Positions 21,600 through 34,386 of a DNA stretch of 64,000 nt are shown here, piece by piece. The translations under genes were made by a program, and so were the position numbers. Numbering within the stretch: the first letter of the stretch is position 1; the number at the start of each line of letters is the position of its first letter. This DNA comes from Tubulanus polymorphus (lineage: Eukaryota > Nemertea > Palaeonemertea > Tubulaniformes > Tubulanidae). The stretch covers positions 11,222,278 through 11,286,277 of the forward strand of contig NC_134030.1 in assembly GCF_964204645.1 (NCBI RefSeq), read 5' to 3'. The notes under the pieces were generated by a model. It did no database searches, had not been told where the DNA came from, and saw only the letters and a program-made list of their open reading frames with translations.

Positions 21600-24500
21600 A
21601 CGCGGAACGATTGAAACTCTGTTTCTTAAATATTAAAGGATTATTCAGTCGGAAAGCTGGTACACGGACATGTAAACTGGACCTTCCGGAAATCCAGGCT
21701 TTATTAGACGTGAATGATATAATCGCATTCGAGGAAACCTGGAACGCTAAAGACACCGTATTTTCAGTACCCAGTGGATATACGTTTTTTTCAAAGTACG
21801 AGAATGAAAAATCCTCGCGCGCGTCGAAATTCTGGCGGATTGTTGCTACTTTTTAAATCCGAATTACGGCAGGGTATTGAATTATTAGAAAATAACCATC
21901 CTGATATTTTATGGGTGAAATTATCAAAGAATTCTTTAATTTTGAAAGAGATATGTTTATTTGTTTAGTGTATGTAGCTTGTGATAATCGTAGCACGGAT
22001 GACTTCTTTCATGATCTGAGTTGTCAGATACTTGCTCATCAACTTGATGGCAATGTATTGGTGGCTGGTGACATAAATGCACGGACCAATGTATACTCGG
22101 GTCTCCCTCCCGATCCGGATGCTATTAATATGCAATTCCTTGAGTTCGAACATGGGGTACGAAAATTACTTGAAGACCATGATATTGACACAACTAGATC
22201 ATCTCAAGATAATACTGTTAGACCAGATATTAGAGGCATGAATATGATAAACATGTGCATAGGTTGTAATTTGTTAATACTAAACGGTAGGGCATTTCAG
22301 GATAAATCGGTTGGAAAGTTTACGTGTCATCAACCAGGTGGCAAAAGTGTGGTCGATTATGTATTAGCCGATTTTAACATGATTGATATACTGTCTGACT
22401 TCCACGTGTCTGACGAATTACCTTTCTCTGACCACGCGATAATTTCTTTTAGTTTGCAGGCTAGGATTGATAAACACGATAATACCGCAAATACAAATTT
22501 TACGTCCCATAACAAAACTACTTGTCACAAATTCAAATGGCGTAAAGAAAGGGAAGTTGAATTTGCTCAGTATATGCATTCAGACGATACCCAATCTTAC
22601 CTCAACGATATTATAAACAATGCAATTAATAGAGAACATAATGAGTTTTCAATTAACGAATTGGTTAACGATTTTTCAAAATTCTTCCAGACTGCGGTCG
22701 AAAAAGTTCATGGTTCATTTCAAAATTCGAGGAACATGAATAACAATAGGCCTATATCATGGTATGACGGCCCGTGCAGAAAAGCACGAAACGTGTTCAG
22801 CCGGGCAGTGCACCGACACAGATTATACCCGAATGATTTAAACCGATTTCTGGTCAAAGAAGCACGGGATAAATACAAGTCCACTTTAAATAGTGCTGAA
22901 GCATTGTATGATGAACGTATGCTGGATGACCTGCTGAAAGCGCTAGATTCAAATAACCACAGAGATCTATGGTCCAAATTTAAAGAGCACAATGAATACG
23001 TTGATACTCAACTAAGCACTGATAACTTATATGAGCATTTTAAAAGTATCTCGTATGAAGATCGCCCTCCACTGGATGTTGATATCGACGTATCTGATCA
23101 CATACTTGATCAGCAAATCACATTGGAGGAGGTTAATAGAGCATTTAAAATGCCAAAAAGAAATAAATCTGCAGGAATAGATGGTATAAAAGGCGAGGTA
23201 TTTATCGCTGGTGGCAACCCAATTGTTACTCAACTTACTATTCTTTTTAATATTATATTAGATAGTGGACGCTATCCCGAATCATGGAGCACTGGCTATA
23301 TTGTTCCACTACACAAGGGTGGTTCAAACAATTCAGCAAATAATTACAGGGGCATAACCATCTTGTCGGTATTTGGCAAACTCTTCTAAATAATTTTGAA
23401 TACTAGATTAACTTCATGGTGTGAGGCATACTCTGTTCTATCGGAGGCGCAAGCTGGCTTTAGGCCAACTTATAGTACAACGGACCAAATATTTGTATTG
23501 AATTCGGTTATAAATCACCTGTTAAACAAGAATTGCAAACTATACGCGGCCTTCATTGATTTTTCGAAGGCGTTTGATTTGGTTGACCGCTCGTTATTAC
23601 TACAACAACTCTCTATGAGTGGGATCTCGGGTAAAATATTATGTATTATCAAATCTATGTATATGTCCACAAAATCATGTGTAAGATATCAAAACCATTA
23701 CTCTGATTATTTCATTTGTGACACAGGGGTCAAACAGGGTGAATGTCTATCACCTTTACTTTTTAGTCTCTTTATCAATGATATGGAAAGCTGTGTGAAA
23801 TCCGGAAATTATGAGGGAATTGATATGGGAACTCTGAAACTATTATTACTCTTATATGCTGATGACACGGTAGTGCTGGCAGATTCTCCTGACTCTCTTC
23901 AAGTGGCGCTCGATAATGTTTATATCTATTGTGAAACCAAACATATTAAGATAAATTATGATAAAACAAAAATAGTTATATTTAGGAAATCTGCTAACAC
24001 TCGGTTATATAAATGAACAATTAACGGTCGAGTACTTGAATGTGTGAGTCATTTCAAATACCTAGGCTTGGTATTTAATTTTAATGGAAAATTTACTCAA
24101 ACTATAAACTCGCTAGCAAATAATGGAAAAGCAGCGTATTTCACATTTCGCAAATATCTTTTACGCTACCCAAACATAACAACACGCTTAGCACTCAAGT
24201 TCTTTAACGCCATGGTTGTACCTGTCTTAAACTATGCAAAAATTGGTTTAATGCAATATCTACGTCTAATAAAGCGTTATACTATCGGGACTATAAAATG
24301 ACTATCATGTATGAGCCATATCTGGACATATCAAAATTTATTAGAACTACTATAGCAAGATTTAGGTGTTCAAGTCATGATTTAAAAGTGGAGACTAGTA
24401 GATGAACGAGACCCCCATTACCGTATGCTCACCGCACATGCTCCCGGTGTAATATTAATGCAGTTGAAGACGAATATCATATCGTTTTGATATGTCCCTT

Positions 24501-24646
24501 TTATGATAACCTTAGGTTAGAATATATCAACTCGAGATACTGGAACAACCCAAATACAGCGAAATTTTCTATTCTAATGCGTAATAACAATGATTTTTCA
24601 AACCTTTCGAAATTCCTTAAGAAAGTTTATATACTCAGGCAACCTT
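21600..24646 (+). pseudogene. LINE 2 ORF2: endonuclease plus reverse transcriptase, decayed
   Basis: The element is truncated at the 5' end and has no ORF1. Endonuclease motifs are LCFLNIKGL (21614), IIAFEETWNAKD, GDINARTN (about 22067) and SDHAIISF (about 22428). RT motifs are NKSAGIDGIKGE, NYRGITILSVFGKLF, EAQAGFRPTYSTTDQ, FIDFSKAFDLVDR, GVKQGECLSPLLFSLF and YADD (23864-23875). The C-terminus has HRTCSRC and EDEYHIVLICPF, a Cys/His cluster seen in several LINE clades. Breaks are frameshifts at about 21810-21905 and 24250-24305 and stops at 23387, 24014 and 24403. Clade not assigned. The same clade type as LINE 3 is likely. Confidence 0.85.
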
Positions 24647-24649
24647 AAC

Positions 24650-26879
24650 TTATTATGTAATCCACATACATGTATCAATGTTTGTTCTATGTTATATTGT
24701 TTCCTGCCATTTATGCTTGTATATCGATTTTTGTCATAAAAGTTTATAACTTTGGCAATAAATACATTCATGTTCCATTTCAATCAAGTCGTCATATCCA
24801 TGATTTCTATAACAGATCAGCAGCCATTGAGATATTTGATTATAGTCCTATCAAAAGTGGCGTAAATTTATACAAGCGAATAATTTGATATTTCCAAAGG
24901 TTTTGTTACTCGTTTACATGGTAATGGTCGAAATTCCCCGGTAAAAATTCCTTAAGAAATCCCATTAATTAAATAGGTTATGATTTGCTGCTGTTGGCCT
25001 GCTTTTTCGTTTGTATTGCAAAATTAACTGGAATCGTTTGAAATAGATTTCTGAAGATTTTCGATTTTTCCCCAAACGTTTGATACGTCAAGATTTCAGT
25101 AAAAAGGGCAATATTATCGTTTATATTAGCGACGCTTGCTGACAATAACAAGGCAATGAATTTTATCGGGTTAAACTTTGCATAGCTCATTATCTATAGA
25201 AAGTCAGTGATTAAATCCTAAGTAAATATTGCTCAATTAAAGAGGATTCATTAGTCGATGAACAATGTACAAGCGTTGACAGGCCTACTAGGCACCCGTA
25301 AATCATAAATATATTTCACGGATTTCGCTGTGCAATGCGATAGATTATTGAAAATAGTAGAACTTTTAATTTGAAATATCTTAAATAAAAGCTTGTGTAA
25401 TATATTTCAACTTCCTTACTTCTTAGCGATATATTTGACCCGTGCGATAACTTTTAGCATTAATTTAATATTAATGAAGTATTTTAATCTTTGGGTGAAC
25501 GGAAATAATGGCCAGGGGAAAAATTGCCGCTAAATTAATATTAGAATTTTCTCGTTTTCTAATAACTTTGAATTGACAAATTTAACTAGACATTGGTTTA
25601 TGCTGAATATCACGAATAACGAAACATATATCTCATACAAACGTTGATTTTCTTTTTCATCTTTCTTTACTTCAATAATAATCAATCGATAAGTGTGCTT
25701 CTAAGTCAACTAGTTCTCGAACCCATGGTATGTCAATCAAGACAGAATTTTTAAGTCGAGAAAAAGTAAGATGCATTCTATCAACTAATTTCAATGTAAA
25801 GACTATATAAGAATTCGTATATGAATCACTATAATTACTTAAGCATGCATGCCGCAGGCCACTCAATCTTAAGCTTGATTGGTGAGAGGTGTTTAAACAT
25901 AACGGCAACATGAATTGAATTAAATGGTTGTGTCACAATGGGAGAAATCTTCCTTAGACAGAAGAATAGAATAGAAATTTCGAACTTTTATTAAGTTTTA
26001 CAATAAAAAACATTCGAGTGTGAAGTCAATGTCTTTAGACATCTCCTCCCGATATACGGAGTTCTGGGCTTAGTAACGCATGTTTAACGCATGATATTTT
26101 TTAACATAATGTTTTTCTCTATGCAAATTCCAGACGTTTCTGGGTGCTTACATACAGCGACCAGTATGCTGGATTGTATTTTTTCTTATTTCAAAAATCT
26201 CCGTGCTAAAACTGAACTGAATTGAAACTGAGTTCGGTTTGGAGTAAAAACCTCATGAAAGAAATACGACTTGAATTTCTTATATCACGCGTGACTTACA
26301 CGCGAGTCTCCTAATTACACTAGTAATGAGGGAAAAAATCACACGAATTGAATGTATAATTGAATGATGATCCATAATTATTTACACTTAACTTAAATGA
26401 TTTGTATCGATCACTAAATAAAATTTCCATTTAGAGTATGCATTTATCAGATTAAGTCCATAGACTCTGTAACCTGTAAATTAGCTAAACTCATGCCGAA
26501 TATAGCTATTTAGATATATCGCACCTGTCTTGTGGAAATGTATAACCAATCATTATATAGTCCCCTGTAAAATCACATAAAATAAACTTAATCTCTATAT
26601 TATAAACGTGATTTAATTACGATTTGTTTATTCTATATTGAGAAGCGCAATCATTACTATCTGATTTCAATTGATTGTCGACAAAGTTACAGCAATTTAC
26701 TGTTAGAGAAAGAAAATACTAAATCTATTTAGTTTTCTGAAGTCATATGTATGCCTCATACCGTCTCATGCCCCAACACACTGTGTATCGTATCACTCGA
26801 AATTTCCAAATCTACCTGGCTTTATTGGGTACTGTTTTCTAAAAAAAGCCCTAAATGAATGGGGTCTGATCTTTCATTT
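24650..26879. other. No recognisable feature
   Basis: Probably the 3' UTR of LINE 2 at first, then AT-rich intron sequence of the minus-strand gene. Short open frames show no domain or repeat match within the window. Confidence 0.5.
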
Positions 26880-27361
26880 TAAAAGTTCAGGTTATAGCAT
26901 TTAGTGGTGGGAGGAATAGTCCTCCCTAAGACAATACTTTAAATATCAGGCCGAAAGGTAAAATTCTCTTCGTTTGACTTTTGGAGGAATTGTTTGAATG
27001 TCGGAACCCTTGGTCGAGTTTCCATCGATTGACTTTGGGAGGAATATTCCTCCCGAAGTCAATACTTTGAATATCAGACCTGAAGGTCAAATTCTCTTCG
27101 TTTGACCTTGGGAGGAATATCTGGTGAAACGCGCGACACGCTTACGTAATCTTTTCTGTAAATGTGAAGACCTCGGGGGCATTATGTTCTCTAAAGTCTG
27201 ACATTATCCCTCAATCGGGTCTGTTAATAGGTTAATTTTACGGCCGAGTCGACATGTTTCAACAACTTTTAACTGTTCATTTATGAACATTTGAGGACTT
27301 ATGAACTAAGAATTACTTCAATTTTTGATACATTTTGAGAAAGTCACAAAACATTTGAGAC
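26880..27361 (-). repeat. Repeat B copy (minus orientation)
   Basis: Inverse of 40361-40880. Includes the palindrome GGGAGGAATATTCCTCCC, the CATTATGTTCTCTAAAG segment, GGCCGAGTCGACATGTTTC and TTGAGAAAGTCACAAAACAT. It is uninterrupted at the point where LINE 1 entered the 9949/15023 copy. Confidence 0.8.
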
Positions 27362-27931
27362 TGCTCCCTGGAATGACATATAAAACAACTAAAACTATGA
27401 GTGACCAAGTTTATGCAAATTTGAGGCCAGTGCCGATTACTGACGAGATAAAGTTTATCGACTGCCATAGTTTTTAATAATTTCACGATATGATTGCCTT
27501 AAGGAGGCAGGCAAGCTTACATCTTCACTCAAGACAAATCGTTGTTAAGTGCGATATACACCGTAGCGCGCGTTAACTGTACACGCAGTGAACACGAGAG
27601 TAAGGCGATATTGTACACGCGACTGTAGGCCTACACGACTGTTTTCAACGCGAACACTCATCTCCGTGCCGTGATTTACAAACTAATACAAATAATCAGG
27701 CTCCAAAACGTTAATGCGAACGTCAATGAAATGACTTCGTGATGATAAAAATTATTTCAGTTGTGTAAATATCAGACTCATCTTAAATAATTCGATGCTA
27801 TCAGCTGATCAGTTTCATCAGTGAATCAGCCGGATGGCGAACACGGATGTAAATTTCCGCAATTTGAAACCAGAATTTCGTCAGATATCATGATGCACGG
27901 GATTTCAAAACTAGCTGAATCATTGAACACA

Positions 27932-28053
27932 TCGTACACAATAAATTGTTAGATCATACGCCTTGAGTCTCAGTATTCGCGCTAGAAATGATATCGCACA
28001 CAATAAATTGTCATATCATACGCCTTGAGTATTAGTATTCGCGCTAGAAATGA
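27932..28053 (+). repeat. Two tandem units of about 61 bp
   Basis: CACAATAAATTGT followed by CATACGCCTTGAGT and TATTCGCGCTAGAAATGAT occurs twice in a row with few changes. Otherwise 27362-29631 shows no gene or repeat I can support. Confidence 0.85.
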
Positions 28054-29631
28054 TGAATATGAACCTCTTCAATTTTGCCGCCATTTTGTTTAGCGAAATA
28101 ACGCGCACCTGCTGATCCACCTTATTAACATATTCAACGAATACTATGACGTCATGATGGAGTTCAAGCCGGGTCAACACAAATTATATATAACCGAGAT
28201 TTTGGGGGTTTCGTCTTTGAAAGCCCATAACTACCGAACAAAGCGTCGGATCTTTACGGTTAAGTTCTTCCGACGCAAATAGCATTGAAATTTCACATGT
28301 GTTATTTTGGACAGTTAAAGATGCTGCATAAATAAACGTGCAAAAAATAAATCGAATTTTGACACTTTTTGGTTAATTTCTCAGAAAATATGAAACCCAC
28401 GGCTTTTAACTGTTCGCACCATAAAGAAAAACAAATTACGAAATATATTTTTGCTTAATCCGTTCAGTTCGCCCATAAGTAGTAAAATTACAGGCTATTG
28501 AAACTGTTATGAGTGTGCTAAAATAGCTTTGAGCGTAGTGTATTAAGCAGACGAATGATTATAGATCGGCCAGACCGTTGACATAGGCTACATGCAGTAA
28601 TGATTTCTGAATGCCCGGAAACCACTTTATAATACATTTTACTTGTAAAAGCTGGATATCTTAGCTTTATAAGATAAATGATAGTGATAAGATATGATTA
28701 GATAAAAACCCACTTTATGGCCAAGAAATGATAACTTGTTTCTCATTTTCAAATTCCTGAAAATGACCTGGCAGGCAGGTGTTTTTTTATCTTCTTTTTT
28801 AAAGCATAAACTTTTAAAACATAAACTATTGACCAGGCATGCAACATTTTTATCTATATATATATTTGTTGAAAGAAAATTGAAAACATACCCTCTTTTT
28901 TTCCTTCATAATCTCCGTCGAAAATCTCATTCATGTATTTCACTAGAAAATAAGGATGTACCTTACGCTAGAAACTATTGGCATTACATCAAAATGCGTT
29001 TAACGAGTTTCGGTTGTTGTATAGGCCTAGTAAATGCATTTTGCACGAAATATCTTTTGATGGCAAATCGTTATTGAGCGGTATACGACACAGCGATAAC
29101 ACAATTACAGAGGGCAATTTGGGAATTCATGAAATAGACAACCTATCCCAGCCATGAGACGTACCTATTTCTGTCCAATCAATATCAACAAAAATACCTT
29201 TCGACAGCATATCTGGAATGAAGAGAAAACTTCTAACTGGTAGAAACTTGTATTTTCAAGAAACCCTTCGTATTTTCTACTTTTTAATCACGTACTGTCA
29301 TTGTTTCATTTATTCGTTTTATGTGTACCACTAAGATGTTACTCGTTCTTATTCTGCTAGCAGTTCGGCGACTTTAGTCGAAAGCGACTAAACTATCCGA
29401 TTATAAATGTGTCTAAAATCGATCAATTAAATTATTTCTTTGGATCGACTTGAAAAACTTGTTGACGTAGTTTCCAACCATGTTGTGTAATGGAACGTCG
29501 ATCGAAAGCTTCGGCACGTACGTTGACAGGTAGAAAACGATTTTTAATTGTTAAATGGTTTAACGATTTCAGGCACGTCTGCAGCTCTATCTATAACCGA
29601 GTCTCAAATCATCCAACCATTTCAAGACATA

Positions 29632-29939
29632 AAGCCCAACGCACGCGGCAAAACATTTGTTTCCCCGAAACAGAAAACACGTTTTTAGTAAAACGTTTTG
29701 TCCGCAAACGATAAAACGTTCAACGCACAAGGAACGAAAAACGTTTTCGACTATACAAAATGTTTTTCGCAAATCAAGCAGTGCTTGTTTTGCGAAAAAC
29801 GTTTTTTCCTCGCGAAAAACGATTTTCAGTTCGGCGTTTTGTGTTTTTCCTCCCCCGCACACGGCATAACAAAAAACATCAAAAACGTTTTTTTTCACGA
29901 GGAAAAAACGTTTTTTTCGGTGCCGTGTGCGTTGGGCTT
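29632..29939. mobile_element. MITE with 20-bp TIRs and TA target site
   Basis: Termini are AAGCCCAACGCACGCGGCA and TGCCGTGTGCGTTGGGCTT, flanked by TA on both sides (29630-29631, 29940-29941), as in Tc1/mariner-type non-autonomous elements. The interior has about seven AAAACGTTTT-like motifs. The overlapping small frames on both strands follow from this repetition and are not genes. Confidence 0.75.
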
Positions 29940-29941
29940 TA

Positions 29942-30600
29942 AATGCCTCGCAGGGCCTGATACGGCAGCTTTATACATAGGCTATACTAAATACGGACTG
30001 GATGGTTGTCATTAGACCACTTCCTGGTATAGATCATACCGATATTGATGTTCATAAATAGAAATAGGCGGCTAAATGATATGTACATGAAGGTCAGTTT
30101 TTTGACGTAGGCTGCCTGATTCACTTAGATAATGATTCGCCAATGATTCACCCGCTAGCCCTCTTTCATTGGACCGCAACTTTTCGAATGAGATTCAATC
30201 AAATTTTGAGTTCAATTCAATATTTCACTACCCCGTGTGCTTTCTGTAATCCCTCCGGTCACAATATGTCAACTTAATGTACACATGGATTCACTTTCAT
30301 GGAAATGATATGTTGTCCACACCATTTTCCAGTGGCACATTTGAAAAACTAATCATTACACCAGGAATTAAAGTACCTTTTTTTTCCTGGTCTGTTTTCC
30401 GTTTTTCAGTGTCGTTGAGATAAGGGAAATACGATGTAGGATTTGTTTCTAAAATGATAGATAGAATTTAGATTAAAGTTAACACGTGCAGTGATGAGTA
30501 GAATTGATGAAACACATAACGCAGTGAGAAGCACTATTAGCATTAGCATGAACCCCATTGTTTAGATAAACGTTTAATCAAATAACAAGTCATCCAGCTA
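29942..30600. other. No recognisable feature
   Basis: Intron sequence of the minus-strand gene; nothing recognised on either strand. Confidence 0.4.
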
Positions 30601-30608
30601 ACACCCAC

Positions 30609-30653
30609 TGATATCTTCATACAGATCGTTCTTCTTTGTCTCAACTGCATCAT
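30609..30653 (-). CDS. Exon (45 bp)
   Basis: The acceptor ttttttctcatatag is strong; the donor gtgggtgt is weaker. Phase 1-1. It encodes DAVETKKNDLYEDI after a shared Asp codon. Confidence 0.6.
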
Positions 30654-30746
30654 CTATATGAGAAAAAACAAAACGTCCATTGATTATATGCAAACTAGCA
30701 GTACTTATAGCAATTCTTGAAATCTTATTAATGCGTGCACACCTAC

Positions 30747-30764
30747 CTCCCATTTTGTGGGTCG
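30747..30764 (-). CDS. Micro-exon (18 bp)
   Basis: The acceptor is tctatttgtag and the donor gtaggtgt, phase 1-1. It encodes THKMG. The intron to the next exon is under 100 bp. Confidence 0.55.
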
Positions 30765-31077
30765 CTACAAATAGATACAATAGAGATAGACGAGAACTCG
30801 AAATTTTAACATTTCATCAACGGAAAAATGCAATGGAACAATGTATGTAAGTTAGTGGAAATTTCATCTCCATGATATTTTACAAACAACTATTGCATCA
30901 AAACCCCAATATCAATATCATCAAAACATTGACTAAAATGTGTTCAAAATTGAAAAATGAATGTATTCAGTAGTAACTGCCCAAAATATTCACTAATTTT
31001 AGTCACTCAAATGAGTGTGATCTTTGATTTAAAACTGTTCTTATCTAGCAGTTATCAGAGAATGATACGTTTATTAC

Positions 31078-31113
31078 CTTTGTATTGTGTGACTTTGTTT
31101 TCCCATAGATACT
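31078..31113 (-). CDS. Exon (36 bp)
   Basis: The acceptor tttctttctttag is strong and the donor is gtaataaa. Phase 1-1. It encodes YLWENKVTQYK. Confidence 0.65.
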
Positions 31114-31249
31114 CTAAAGAAAGAAAAAGTTAGGTTAATTCCGATATACATGAACTACATTTCGCAACATCGGGCTTGCTGATATATACTAGCGCATGCT
31201 CTTCTGCGTGGGACTTTAATACTAGCCTTAAGAAGTTGGTTGGCTAAAT

Positions 31250-31440
31250 ACAACGAACCTCTCACATAATTAGTTCCAATTTTAACCACTAGGGGGCGTA
31301 AATTTTGAAAACTCATTCTAACATCCGTTTTTCGCATGTAATGCGGTCTGTTTATTATACAAATCACAAAACTTGGTATAAGTACATAGACATGTGTGTA
31401 ATATGCCAAACTGCATGATTAGTTCATACAACTGCCACCA
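31250..31440 (+). repeat. Repeat D, copy 1
   Basis: Matches 32244-32440: CATAATTAGTTCC, CCACTAGGGGGCGTAAATTT, TTTTCGCATGTAAT and ATCACAAAACTTGGT. The copies are about 990 bp apart in the same orientation, flanking the AGCTAGGGC hairpins. Confidence 0.8.
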
Positions 31441-31903
31441 GGGGACCGTGAAAACAACGATTTTTGCACCTAGGTCCTTAACCGTTGCCGATAGAATCGC
31501 GGTTGAAAAGTGTGGTTAGTAGCCCTGTACAAGACACAATGTATTGAGGTATAGTTTTAAGTAGGAAACTCATATGGTTCTCCAGTAGCGCCACCTACAA
31601 GTTGCTGGAAATGCATTTTCATTGATATCTACTAAGCGGATAACAAGAGATGGGCGAGTAACGATTGCTCATCAACATTTTTGCGACCGAAACGAACCGA
31701 GCGCTTTGCCAGGCGCCTCCAGCTGGTGGCGCCGCCAATATCTCTTTGTTCTCAGCCAATGACTGTTGAGTACAAGTTCCTTTCTCTTCTGCATCCCGAG
31801 CATGAAAGGTTACGTTTTACCACCCACCATCCCCTTCCTTAGCACCTTTCGAATTGGTGGCATTTTCTGAGCCCACTTTGGCGTATTAACTCATTAATTA
31901 ATT

Positions 31904-32154
31904 AGCTAGGGCGTTTGACTTCGTCTTAATATTACGTAACTCTGTATTATTCATCTCCATAACTAGGTCAAAACAGCCAGGGCGTTTTGGCCATAATTTT
32001 ATGATTTTATGTTTATAATATCATTGTCTAAATATTAGTTAATAAGTTTGTAATGGTTTTTTTTTGTATACGTCAAAAACAGCTAGGGCGTTTTTGACAT
32101 TTCTAATTTTTGTGTTTTGTATATAATAAACGCCAAGCAGCTAGGGCGCTTGGC
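31904..32154 (+). repeat. Hairpin series with constant loop AGCYAGGGC
   Basis: Four copies of AGCTAGGGC or AGCCAGGGC lie at 31904, 31975, 32081 and 32139. The last three are loops of perfect or G-T-containing hairpins with different stems: GGTCAAAAC/GTTTTGGCC (31966-31992), GTCAAAAAC/GTTTTTGAC (32072-32098) and GCCAAGC/GCTTGGC (32132-32154). The first copy keeps only the right arm (GTTTGAC). Confidence 0.7.
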
Positions 32155-32243
32155 CTTTTCATCCAAATATGTCTTCGCGTCGTTTCTGTTGAAAAAAAAG
32201 GGATTTCTATGAAAATCAAAACTCGTGTACCTGGATATAAGAT

Positions 32244-32440
32244 ATAACGAACCCCTCACATAATTAGTTCCTATTCTAACCACGAGGGGGCGTAAATTTT
32301 GAAAACACATTTTAGCATCCGTTGTTCGCGTGTAATTCTGCCATTTTATTATATATATCACAAAACCTAGTGTGAGTACATATATACATAGGTATAGTAT
32401 GCTAACCGGCTAAATTAGTTCATACAACGGCCACGAGGGA
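32244..32440 (+). repeat. Repeat D, copy 2
   Basis: Second copy of the segment at 31250-31440, with CCACGAGGGGGCGTAAATTT and ATCACAAAACCTAG. Confidence 0.8.
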
Positions 32441-32651
32441 ATAGTAAAACACCGTATCACCTATACTCTTGAAGTTATTTTCCCTAAACTTGGTACTTTG
32501 CATTTAGTAGCCATGGGTCAACATATCTATGATATGGGTTGACCCATGATACGGGCTGACCCCTTGGTAGCGCTTCACCACAAATAGCGGTACCTAATGA
32601 ACTGATTTCAGTGACATCTTTTGCAATCTCCCTAGTACGACATTTAACCCA

Positions 32652-32690
32652 GCAAGGCAGAAACCCGTTATCGCTGCTTTGCAGCTATAC
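32652..32690 (+). repeat. Block A 3'-end fragment
   Basis: CAGAAACCCGTTATCGC, then the hairpin GCTGC-TTT-GCAGC and TATA, the same 3' end as block A copies at 20645-20678 and 59099-59132. Confidence 0.65.
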
Positions 32691-33020
32691 CTCTTTTTAT
32701 ATTCGTAGATTAAATGTTAAATGCTAGTCGAGTATTAGAAAGGCTATTTCCGATTGTAAAGAATTTGAGATAGGCCAAACATACAGCTCCCAACTTTTGA
32801 TCGAATAATTATGGATTAAACAAGTAACCTCGGGATAACCTGCAAGTTTTACTATGGTCATACGTTCTACCTGTAATGCACTTACTTTCGGACAGGCCTC
32901 CTAATTCTTTCCGTACATGTCCACTCTGTTCTTTTGCTGTGAAATGATATTTTATAATTCTTTAAACCAATCATACACAAATAACGCTTATCTTCGGCAC
33001 AGTGGTTGAAAAATCCCTAC

Positions 33021-33062
33021 CTTTTTCTGACAGTCTTTTTAAGTCTCGGCCATCTCGGGCAT
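33021..33062 (-). CDS. Exon (42 bp)
   Basis: The acceptor is tgtgtttacag and the donor gtagggat, phase 1-1. It encodes ARDGRDLKRLSEK, a candidate helix 6 and end of the CARD-like region. Confidence 0.65.
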
Positions 33063-33364
33063 CTGTAAACACACGGAATCGTCATCTTAGCAGCTATTGC
33101 TTATAATTGAAAGCTTGTAGAATTTCTACTGAATATAGGGCAATTGAACTAGCGGACACTTTTCAGGGTCTGATACATGTATATATTATAGGAAAAACAT
33201 TTTATGTTTATTCATTCAAATAAGAATAAATCCCATCAGTTACTTTTGATTAATCCCATCTACTAATGGCAACCATCTCATCTCACTCTCAATTATCTCA
33301 ACGGTTCAATCTTTGATTTTCGACGCTACCAAATAAGAGTTTAGTGTAAAGGATTTGCACTTAC

Positions 33365-33400
33365 CTAGATATTCGATTACATGCATTACGCCTTTATCAC
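33365..33400 (-). CDS. Exon (36 bp)
   Basis: The acceptor is ttccttttag and the donor gtaagtgc, phase 1-1. It encodes DKGVMHVIEYL, a candidate helix 5 of the CARD-like region. Confidence 0.65.
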
Positions 33401-33517
33401 CTAAAAGGAATTTTAAAATTGATGATTACGCTTGCTACATTCGCAAACCCACTAAATACTAGCGGTCAATTCGCCGTACTTATCACGGATATGTTCAAAG
33501 AGTGACTCATGAGTCTC

Positions 33518-33855
33518 CATCCTCCTCGTAAGGGATTCGAACCTGATGGTATCGAGACTCACCACGGTATGAAACCCTGCCACACAAGACCGAGTGCGCA
33601 GCTACATTCGCAGCTTGGATGATGTCATTAGTAGCAAAATAGAAATCCCATTTTATTTTAGCCCGAGTTTTCCCATTCATACTTCTTCCGTTAAATTTGA
33701 CTCGGCGAGGGATTATAGAACGAGAATCTGATTGGTGCCGCAAGTTTTCGCACGGTAAACCTGCGCATGTGCCTGCACACCCGGTCTAGTGTGCAGGGCT
33801 TCATGCCGTGAGTCCCGCGATACCATCATGTTCGAATCCCTTCAGGGGAATGACG
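33518..33855. repeat. Inverted pair of tRNA-derived (SINE-like) sequences
   Basis: The left copy (33518-33597, minus) and right copy (33780-33855, plus) share GTGTGCAGGGCTTCAT, GATACCATCA and a B-box-like [GT]GTTCGAATCCC (33532-33543 reversed, 33829-33840). About 180 bp separates them. No complete tRNA fold was found. Confidence 0.45.
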
Positions 33856-34347
33856 TTTTCAACCATTTTGATAAGACTTGAAAATCCGCATTTTAGTTAT
33901 GTTTAAGCATATACATATCGGGTAAGATATGCTAGTTTGACAACAAATACAATGCTTTCACCTACAATATGACTTTTAATCAGGTCACGGAATAACGCGA
34001 AGTTTTAGTTATCTACGCTAGCAATTTTTGGAATTTTGATAAACATATATTTAGGTTTGACTGTATATCCAAGATCTGGTTTGATGCGTCAAATATTGTA
34101 TTTCAAGGAGCACAATATAATTCCTGTAGTTTTGATTGATGGATGGATTTGACGGTTAAAACATGAAATTCTGACGGGTAGATATGATTTTTCATTTTGA
34201 CAGTTTATATTCTATGACATTCAAGATCAAGCCACTAATTAATACAAGGCGAGGTTTTCCAAAATTGATATAGGACAAAAGAAAAAGATCGACACTTAAA
34301 AGTCTATTCAAATTTATGTATGCCTATGTAAATCTAACAATGATTAC

Positions 34348-34386
34348 CTGTAAGACGATCCTTAATCAGTTCACTGAGCAGCTTTC
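34348..34386 (-). CDS. Exon (39 bp)
   Basis: The acceptor is ttttccacag and the donor gtaatcat, phase 1-1. It encodes KLLSELIKDRLT. With the preceding exon it gives the 'ACLRKLLSELIKDR' pattern typical of a CARD helix 4 (kLl..L...). Confidence 0.65.

Noticed and set aside
29490-30015. Several overlapping frames on both strands
   Set aside because: They follow from the AAAACGTTTT-rich MITE and its flanks.
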